Part shown: positions 57,144 to 64,000 of the stretch, piece after piece
Position numbering within the stretch: position 1 is the stretch's first letter
Layout of the letters: each line of letters opens with the position of its first letter
Source of the DNA: Linum tenue
Lineage: Eukaryota > Streptophyta > Magnoliopsida > Malpighiales > Linaceae
Length of the DNA stretch: 64,000 nucleotides
Direction: 5' to 3'
Assembly: GCA_946122785.1 (NCBI GenBank)
Contig: CAMGYJ010000010.1
Coordinates: 27,569,608 to 27,633,607 of the forward strand
Made by a program: the position numbers and the translations under genes
Notes under the pieces: model-generated
The model's input: only the letters and a program-made list of their open reading frames with translations
What the model was told of the DNA's origin: nothing
Database searches by the model: none

Positions 57144-57400
57144 AATCCTGTTAACCTTGGATATTGAGATGATTTTCGAACCAAAACGCCCTTTCTGAGT
57201 ACAAACTTCCTTCGATTCACTGCTGCTGCCGATTCCCGCTGCATCAGACCTGCAAAATAGAAGACGATTGGACTCCTTCTCTCTCTCGCTCGTTTTCTTC
57301 TCTCAGTGTTTTCTCTCTCAGTGTTTTCTCTCTCATCTCTCTCTTTCTCTCTCTCATCTCTCTCCCGTCTATGATTGAGTGAGAGACTCCATCTCTATAT

Positions 57401-58836
57401 AGAAGAGTTTCATCCAAAAGTCAACCAAGTTTTTTTTTTATGCACGAAGTACGTGGTCCTTGTCTTGAGGGAATGATTGTTATGGGACAATCCAAGCACC
57501 ACATCGGAAATACAAAGGAAAGTATCCTTGTATATTATTGCCTATCAAGCTCATTTATTAGTACGAGGCCTTTTAGAAATGCACCTAAAAGTAAAACCAT
57601 ACTGCCTTAATTCAAAGAGGATAATATCGTACTAATTGAGCTGCCCGATTATGACACGCAGCTACAACTCAATGATTATGTAATCGGTTTTCTTGATTAG
57701 GATAACTCCTACACTCTTTTGGGTTGTCACCTCGATCGCCCCTTCACAATAGCAATTTATTATTACCTCTACATATTGGCCCATTAATAAATTTGACATC
57801 ACAGTACATGAAAATGAAGCAGCAGGCCAAGCCTCGCATATTCTTCTTTTCTAGCTATATAAGTATATATATATATATATCATTTGGTTCTTGCTGGCCC
57901 CCTCTCGTCCAACAAATTCCAATTGGACCCATCACCGCGAATACATTACATTGTACTGTTTGACGATAACCAATGACTGCGGTTGGTGAAGTCATTTAGA
58001 GATGTCACTGGCGACATTAATTAATTTCTTGTTTATAATCAAATGGATCGTTGAAGTTAACATATGTAGATGAAAATCAGGTCACAATCTTTAATTAACA
58101 TCGAACAAATAATTCAATACGATGATGTAAATGATAACTTGTACCAGCTGCTGCTCTTTGTTAACTCAATTCGTTGGGTTTTGCCGTCACCTTGTTTATT
58201 GATGGCCGACTAAATCGACTTTCCTGCTAATTAACAGCTCAACCCACAAGTGCGCGCTTATTCAAATTAAGAATGAGGTGTAGAATAGATGATCGAGATG
58301 CAAATAAATAAGTAAATATCTACATGAATAGTATATAAAAACTTATTACTGCTTGATGTCAAGAATCTGAGGGAGGGGTTAGAAACAAAATTTTTTGATA
58401 TTGTCTTTCAATGTCGAATGTGAATTTTAGAAACAGGGTTATACCGATAACTGATTAAACAGTAAACAGTCGGTTTTGGGTATTTAAATTTAATTATTTA
58501 TTAACGAATGGTTAGTAAAAATCGATTATGGCCATCTTCATAGTTAGCGTGGAAAATAATAGACCCCGATGAGACTCAGACATATGCAGAAAATAATGGA
58601 ATGTTTGAAGGCTTACAAAATCTCTTGCCTGCTTTAGTTGTAATAGTGACTTGGGTTCAAATGAGAATAATTTCAAGAATGAGTTTTAAAAGGGGCACAA
58701 TAGAAAGTCAGTTAGACTTACGCACAATAGCTTGACAACAATCAGTAATATTTAAACTTCCATGTAATTTGGTGATGTTTATAAGCTTAATAGTTGTTAT
58801 TGGGTCTCTTATTCTTGTCTGCTTCTTTAATCAAAT
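57401..58836. other. Intergenic; LTR-like motif near 57470
   Basis: TTATGGGACAATCCAAGCAC and ACATCGG at about 57478-57510 resemble the opening of some plant LTRs (TGTTATGGGACAATCCCAC...ATCGG), but no second copy is present. A (TA)n run is at 57865-57880. No gene. Confidence 0.35.
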
Positions 58837-58845
58837 TTGATAATA

Positions 58846-60266
58846 GGACTAATACCACTACAACACCCGAACTATCCGGAAAATGCCACTTGTGTAATAT
58901 TGTTTCCAATATTCCATCTGTGTCCTGAACAATTATTCCGTTAATGTTAGCCGGCGTTGACCGTTAGTATTTAACAGAAAATCCAATCAGCATTGACGTG
59001 GCATCAGACGTGGAATTTTCATTTATTTATCCATCTAAAATAATTAAAATAAGGGAGACAAAATTAAAAATTAGGAAAACCCCCCAAATCTTCTTAATCC
59101 CTCCGTTCGTCGAGCTCCTCTACCTTGCCGTCCTCGTCGATTGTGTTGGGCGGGCTCGCTAGCGGAGGCGGGGGGAAGCGTCGAGCTTCACCAATTCCTT
59201 TGATTTCAGCAGTTCATCGATGAATTAGAGAAGCAGCGGGAGGCACATCTCCTCTACCTCGCCGCTGCACATCTCCTCTGTCGTCGCAGCTCCTCCGCTC
59301 GGCGATTTAGCAGCAGCAGCGATTAGGTATGGGGTTTTCATCAGTTTAGGTTATGGCAAAGGAGTAGTAGAAGCTGTTAAAGTGCAAAAATATTTCCCAC
59401 TCCCTTGAATTTTGAATGTGATTACTGAACTAGGAAGAGACGTTGGTGGGTTGGGTGCCGCAAAGAGGAAAGAAATTGGTAGTTGGGGGAATTGTGTTTT
59501 ATGTGGGTTTCGTGAGGTGTTACGGTGTTTGTTCGGAAGATTTGGTTGCTGGAAATTTTTTGGGTGTTTGCCAATTTTATGGATGTTTATTCGTATAGAT
59601 CTCAACGAGTAGCAGGAGTGGAGGACATGAAATTTCATCAACACTGCCTTCTTCTCCGCTGGCAGCGACTGCAAGACGCTAAGTGGCAGATCAGGCGTCG
59701 GTGGGTCGAACAGGGTGATCCCAGCCTCGCCTTCGTCCACCTCCAATTCCTCCACCACGCCAGAAGCCAACAACATCGACGCTATAACGAAGAAGTTGAG
59801 ACCGTCAATCACCAGCGACGACCAAGTCTTGGGACTGAAGTGTGGGTGGTCCAGATGACTCGACATCATACGCTTCTCTGAGTTCGCCGGCGGAGGATGA
59901 AAGACCACCGTGGGGGCAGTGACAGAGGAGGAGAGAAAAACAAGCATTGGGTTCATTTTTTGGGGCTTTGGGCCACATTATTGTTGCTTTTTAATTTATG
60001 AAATTTTTTTAACAAGGGTATAAAATGCTATTAACCCTAATCTAAATTAAAAATGTGAGGTGTCAATGACTTGGCATTGCCACGTAAGCAAAAGTCAATG
60101 TTAAGTTGACCACCGTTTGGTCAACTGTTATCTTTAACGGTCAACGAGATTGTCAGGATACAAATGGCATAAAGTATAATAGTTCATGATACAAATGGAA
60201 TATTGGAAACAATAAGATACAAGTGGCATTTTTCGGATAGTTCGGGTGTTGTAGTGGTATTAGCCC
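58846..60266. mobile_element. Pack-MULE-like Mutator element with long TIRs
   Basis: TTGATAATA flanks the 1421-bp element at 58837-58845 and 60267-60275, a perfect 9-bp duplication. The ends are inverted: GGACTAATACCACTACAACA at the left and its near-complement at the right (GGGCTAATACCACTACAACA on the other strand). Similarity continues through ACCCGAACTATCCG(G/A)AAAATGC and ACTTGTGT, some 80 bp strongly and up to about 180 bp weakly. The interior is GC-rich, unlike the ends, and contains coding-like sequence on the minus strand. No transposase is present. Confidence 0.92.
59351..59956 (-). pseudogene. Captured fragment resembling a fasciclin-like arabinogalactan protein (FLA)
   Basis: A 201-codon open frame. 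Residues about 50-118 (59600-59810) show GLNFFVIASMLLASGVVEEL, EAGITLFDP and LPAEKKAVLMKFHVLHSCYS, in the order of a FAS1 domain: the SGVVEE strand, the GITxFxP H1-type motif (with FDP replacing the usual FAP), then the FHVLHSY-type H2 motif. FLA proteins are secreted cell-wall glycoproteins; only about half of one FAS1 domain is here. Residues after about 118 turn Asn/Pro/Lys-rich and do not look like FLA, so the fragment probably ends in an intron or another captured piece. The family call comes from recollection of FLA sequences, not a search. Confidence 0.65.
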
Positions 60267-60275
60267 TTGATAATA

Positions 60276-61795
60276 TAATGGTATCATTGTGTTGGATTGA
60301 GTTGATTATGGATTGATAAGTATGTTAAATTATTATTTTATTCAATGATGAAGAACACATACGTATGTAAGAAAAATCTACAAACATGCACAATAAAAAA
60401 ACGAGGAGGTTATGTTGGTTAGGTTACTGATCGGTTATTTTGGTATAACTTTGCCGAATCACTTGCTTAATGGTTATCCAATTAACCAACAAAATAACCA
60501 AGAATCGACTATACAATTACGGTTAACTACGGTTAACTGACATATAAACGTTACTTACAGCTAACAATAAACAGAAAGTAATATAATTAATCGCCAACTG
60601 AACAATTTGGGCATCATCCTTTCCAGTTTCCACGGTATCTTGTTGGTACTCGTAATTTGTATATGACCATAGACAACAAATCATCATGGCGATTCCGCAT
60701 TATTTATCCCGTCGCATTTAATTTTGTACTGCCACTGTTGATTCATATATTTGCATAATTTTGGAACCCACTCATGGAATTGGCTGACAGCTCTCGATCT
60801 TCTCCCTGCACTTGCTTAATTGCTTCCCCATCCAAGTGGTGCACTCTTTCATTCAATTGCCCACGAAATAGAGAGGTTGTCTAATCTATCTTTCATATTC
60901 AGACTGACCTACCGAGGTTTCTATGAAACTTCAGCGAATTTAAGGATGTGTCTCACCAATATTTACACTAATTTACAATATGATTTTGTATGGGGTGTAT
61001 TAATTTTAAGCAGAGCTTTCCTCGTTTGTATTTGATTTCAGTTTATTTTTTGTAACCTAATTCGAAGACGGCTAAGAGAAGAAATTTGTATATACTTTTC
61101 ACGTCTCTATAATCTGTATTGTCTCAAAAAATTAGTAAAAGTTGTTTTACACTAGTGGCAGAGCTACGCTAATGGCATGAGAGATTATAGCCATTATAAA
61201 CTCTCACATTCATATAAAATTACATGTAAATTTATAATAAATTTTAAAATATAATAGTTGATAAAACTTTATCTCTCTTTGTTGGTTCAAATTTTCTGAG
61301 CATACATTTTTAGCTCACCCTCATTTAGATTTATGGTTCCACTAGCTATAACTAGCAGATATTGTATTAATGAATCACATAACATTCAAGTGCTATTTAT
61401 TTATTTATTGGGTAAATAACTATTTATTTTCTTTAATAATTAGTCGATTGATTTATTGCATTGGCTTTTCTTTGTGTCATAACATCAAACTTTTGAGATC
61501 GTAGCTTCCATTTATATATGTAACCCACCAAACTAACAAGATTTCTTGATGTTTGATGCATAATAATGATTTCATTCATGCCATTCACTTCAATTATGTC
61601 ACATTCATATAACACGCACCTTTCAGAATCAACATTGCAACTAAATACTATCCAAGGGGATTTATTTTTAATGCTTGATTAGTAGCAAACTATTTCACAT
61701 CCATAATTATGAGTGCGTAGAATACACCTCATTGATAATATCATTTGTAATTTAACAAACATTTCGCGAATTTAAAATAATTGTTTTAAAGGGAT
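60276..61795. other. Intergenic, AT-rich, no gene seen
   Basis: Nothing coding or bounded. Short frames near 60820 and 61433 look like chance. Confidence 0.4.
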
Positions 61796-61799
61796 CAGT

Positions 61800-62090
61800 G
61801 CTTTAAAGTACAATTTGAAGTTGTACCATAACGTTAAATGTATTAATTGAAGTTGTACCATAAGAGAATTTGTACATTTATGTTATGTTACAATTTGATT
61901 GTACCATAACATAAAGGTACAACTTTAGTTTGTATCATAAATAGATTTACACAAAAGAGATTAGGTATAACCCGAAGTTGTACCATAACTTAAATATACA
62001 ACTTCAAGTTGTACCATAAAAGTAAAAAAAACTAAAACTAAAACACCAATACTTTATAGAATTGTAAAATTCCTCTTTTACATGACCTTT
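61800..62090. mobile_element. Diverged relative of the Mutator-type MITE at 2077-2459
   Basis: Repeated TTGAAGTTGTACCATAA, TTGTACCATAACATAAAGGT and GTACAACTT motifs match the body of 2077-2459. The right edge ACACCAATACTTTATAGAAT corresponds to GCACCAATGCTATATAGAAT there, and the left edge (AAAGGGATCAGTGC) is its inverted partner with one gap. I could not identify an intact duplication. Confidence 0.55.
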
Positions 62091-62099
62091 GATATTTAT

Positions 62100-62659
62100 T
62101 AAAAGTACTTTCAGTAGTTAATCAGTCAAACACTCAACTGTACTTCTTTAAAACTTTTTTATAAGCTATAGGAAAAACCATTGCAAAAGATTCAGCATGA
62201 CCAAACTAGTCATATATACCGAAATATATGGTGTACGTTAGGCATACTCATATTGAATAATCATAAGAGATTATATTAAATTTTTTTCTTGGAAAATGTA
62301 CTTGTCATATAGTTTCAAATAATGTATAATTGCTAAATCTTTCCATATCAGGCTCTGATCAATTAGTAGAGTTCCTAATGATTCATAGGTTAGACTAATC
62401 GGGGGTTAAAGAGGCTTTTTGATAAATTGAGCAATTGACTAATAAAGCTTTTTTTTTGTACGTGGAGACCTTTTTCTTATAATATTCTCTTGATAAAACT
62501 CTTTATTATAATTGTAAATCTCACTCTACAGTATAGCGAATCTACATCTAACCTATGAATCCTTAGGAACTCTACTAATCGATCAGTATTTGCTGATGCG
62601 ATCGTGTAAATAGTGCTTGTAAAACTTGCCAACGGCCGCGAAAAGTTGAACGGTATAAT
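62100..62659. other. Intergenic, no gene seen
   Basis: AT-rich sequence with nothing recognisable. GAGTTCCTAATGATTCATAG (62369) and CTATGAATCCTTAGGAACTC (62554) form an inverted pair around about 165 bp, perhaps another small element. Confidence 0.4.
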
Positions 62660-62667
62660 ATTGCAAG

Positions 62668-64000
62668 TAGGCTTGGCAACGGGGCGGATCGGGGCCGGGT
62701 ACCCCGGATCCGTTGCCCACCCACCATGGGCCTCGGGTATCCCCGTCCCCGGCCCAAACGGATTTGCGGGCTTGGATGGATAGCCATCACCGTACCCAAT
62801 GGTTAATCGGGTGCCCGCGGGTCTATAATACCCGTTACCAAATCATGAAAAAAAAAATACAACAAAATTCTGGAAACTGGACACTTTATTGATATTTCAT
62901 ACTGACTGGTCTGTTTAAACTTAAAAAGACTTCAAAGTTCAAATAAACAACTGAAACTCTGAAAGCTTGCCAAGCAGCTCAGCAACAACAACCAAAAACA
63001 ACTTCTGTTTCCTGTTTATGACTAGAAATGATCAAATCAAAATATCAAATGAACCAAACAACCAAATAGAAGGACGTTCCCAAAATTCTAAATCTTATCC
63101 AAAAACAGTAGAATGAAATAGGTTCAAGCAACAGCAACAGCAACGCAGCAACATTCCAGCAACATCGAATCATTGAGAATTGAGAAATCATCCACCCGAC
63201 CACCCCTGACCCTCATTCCAATCGATGTAAACCAGCAGACCAACAATCATCAATTGAAACTGAATAAATTACACACAAGAGCAATGATTAAGTTAGTAAA
63301 GACTAAATGAAAAACTGTCAAAAACGACAACAAATAAAGACAATTATACCTTGGTCCCACAGCAGATTACCAATCAGTCTTCATGGGCAAATGGTGATCT
63401 CATTAAGGTGAGTTCTGGACCTGAAAAAGTGAAACAATGCAAGTATAAGTATGAAATAATAGAAATTAGAACACATTATGGAAAAATGATAATTTGATCT
63501 TACCACCAGGTTCTGCCTCTTCCACAGTTGTATCTTCGAGTGTCATTGTTGAGAAGAGTCCATCCAATGCCTCCACAGCAGCCTCCGAATCTGCAGAGAA
63601 CCAGTTCAATGACTTAATACTATTATTAAAACGTAAAGCAATAAACTTGAGAGATATAGTTGCATTTTACCTCGTTGCATGTCCTCCATTATCCAACTCC
63701 TAGTACACATCATTGCCTCCACAGTCGAATAATGCAGCCTGCTCCGGTGAGGGTCTAACAACCTCCCACCAGAACTAAATGCACTCTCAGAAGGAACAGA
63801 AGTAATAGGGATTGCCAGAAAGTCCCTTGCGATTGATTGCAAGGTAGGATACTTCAAACCATTCAATTTCCACCACAAGAGCAGATCAAACTCTGCTATG
63901 CGAGGAATGATATCCTCAGCAAGATACATATCCAACTCAGTTGTAATCAAGGAAGTCTTACTCTTTTTCCTTTGGCTTACAAAGAGTTCAAAGTCAAGTT
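62668..64000 (-). mobile_element. 3' end of a hAT transposon, running off the window
   Basis: The terminus TAGGCTTGGCAACGGGGCGG is hAT-like and similar to the MITE ends TAGGGATGGCAAC. GC-rich subterminal repeats follow (CCGGGTACCCC, GGGTATCCCCG). Upstream on the minus strand lies the C-terminus of the transposase. ATTGCAAG (62660-62667) would be the 8-bp duplication if its partner exists beyond the window. Confidence 0.75.
63374..64000 (-). CDS. hAT transposase, C-terminal part (three exons, N-terminus beyond window)
   Basis: Exon reading on the minus strand: >64000-63671, 63590-63504 and 63420-63374, with GT-AG introns and matching phases, stop TGA at 63374-63376. The dimerisation region at the end of hAT transposases is clear: ELDMYLAED, DLLLWWKLNGLKYPTLQSIA, then LAIPITSVPSESAFSSGGR and LDPHRSRL, with the SAFS-GGR signature. 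The tail (AVEALDGLFSTMTLEDTTVE) is variable, as usual. The frame remains open to the window edge (LDFELFVSQRKK). All seen parts look intact, so the element may be autonomous, but the catalytic core and the other end are outside the window. Confidence 0.88.

Larger units (their letters stand above)
51147..57382 (-). mobile_element. Near-complete L1-type LINE with 18-bp target duplication
   Basis: GAGACTCCATCTCTATAT occurs at 51129-51146 and 57383-57400. Between them is a 6.2-kb minus-strand LINE with a CT/GA-rich leader (57260-57370 on plus), ORF1 and ORF2 in order, ending in a weak A-run (TTTTT on plus at 51146-51150). Only a few lesions are visible. It resembles the LINE at 36438-39610. Confidence 0.95.

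Noticed and set aside
57478..57510. LTR-like start ATGGGACAATCC
   Set aside because: No partner copy, primer site or target duplication; mentioned only in the region note.
59412..59881. Plus-strand frames in the Pack-MULE
   Set aside because: They lie opposite the minus-strand frame that resembles a FAS1 domain and have no motif of their own.

Overview
This window is repeat-rich nuclear DNA of a flowering plant, most likely a eudicot. Support for this: AT-rich intergenic DNA, genes with GT-AG introns, a CLE signalling-peptide gene, an F-box-associated gene remnant, LTR elements primed by initiator-Met tRNA, L1-type LINEs, and plant families of hAT, Mutator, CACTA and PIF/Harbinger DNA transposons. 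The species cannot be named from sequence alone. No bacterial, viral or CRISPR signal was seen.

Layout: 1-1545 is a decayed tandem repeat of about 350 bp. 2077-2459 is a small Mutator-type MITE with a 9-bp target duplication, and 2851-3179 is a PIF/Harbinger MITE flanked by TTA. From 4234 to 20396 an F-box-associated (FBA) gene remnant is split by a Ty1/copia element (4462-19918, minus strand, target duplication AAGGG). A Ty3/gypsy chromovirus sits inside that copia (8816-17853, duplication TTCAT), and two hAT MITEs sit inside its 5' LTR, each with a perfect 8-bp duplication. Another hAT MITE lies at 21103-21791.

22917-24047 (minus) is an apparently intact five-exon host gene for a 255-residue protein with one membrane segment and no recognised family. 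27030-28382 is a 5'-truncated LINE with a 428-codon open frame. 30230-32768 is a 2.5-kb Mutator-type element carrying two large interleaved inverted repeats. At 32852-39670 a short open frame of unknown identity is broken by a hAT MITE, a CACTA element and a LINE, and becomes continuous when one copy of each target duplication is kept. 40924-41637 is a Mutator-type element carrying a copia reverse-transcriptase scrap.

46816-47064 (minus) encodes a CLE prepropeptide (mature motif RRVPTGSNPLHN). 51147-57382 is a nearly complete L1-type LINE with ORF1 and ORF2, flanked by an 18-bp duplication. 58846-60266 is a Pack-MULE-like element with long terminal inverted repeats, a perfect 9-bp duplication and a fragment resembling a fasciclin-like arabinogalactan protein. 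The right edge (62668-64000) holds the 3' end of a probably autonomous hAT element with its spliced transposase C-terminus.

The believable host genes are the 255-aa gene and the CLE gene; almost everything else is transposon sequence or AT-rich intergenic DNA. No wholly new system could be demonstrated. The strongest leads are the Pack-MULE with the FLA-like fragment, the interleaved inverted repeats, the multiply interrupted frames, and the near-intact LINE.
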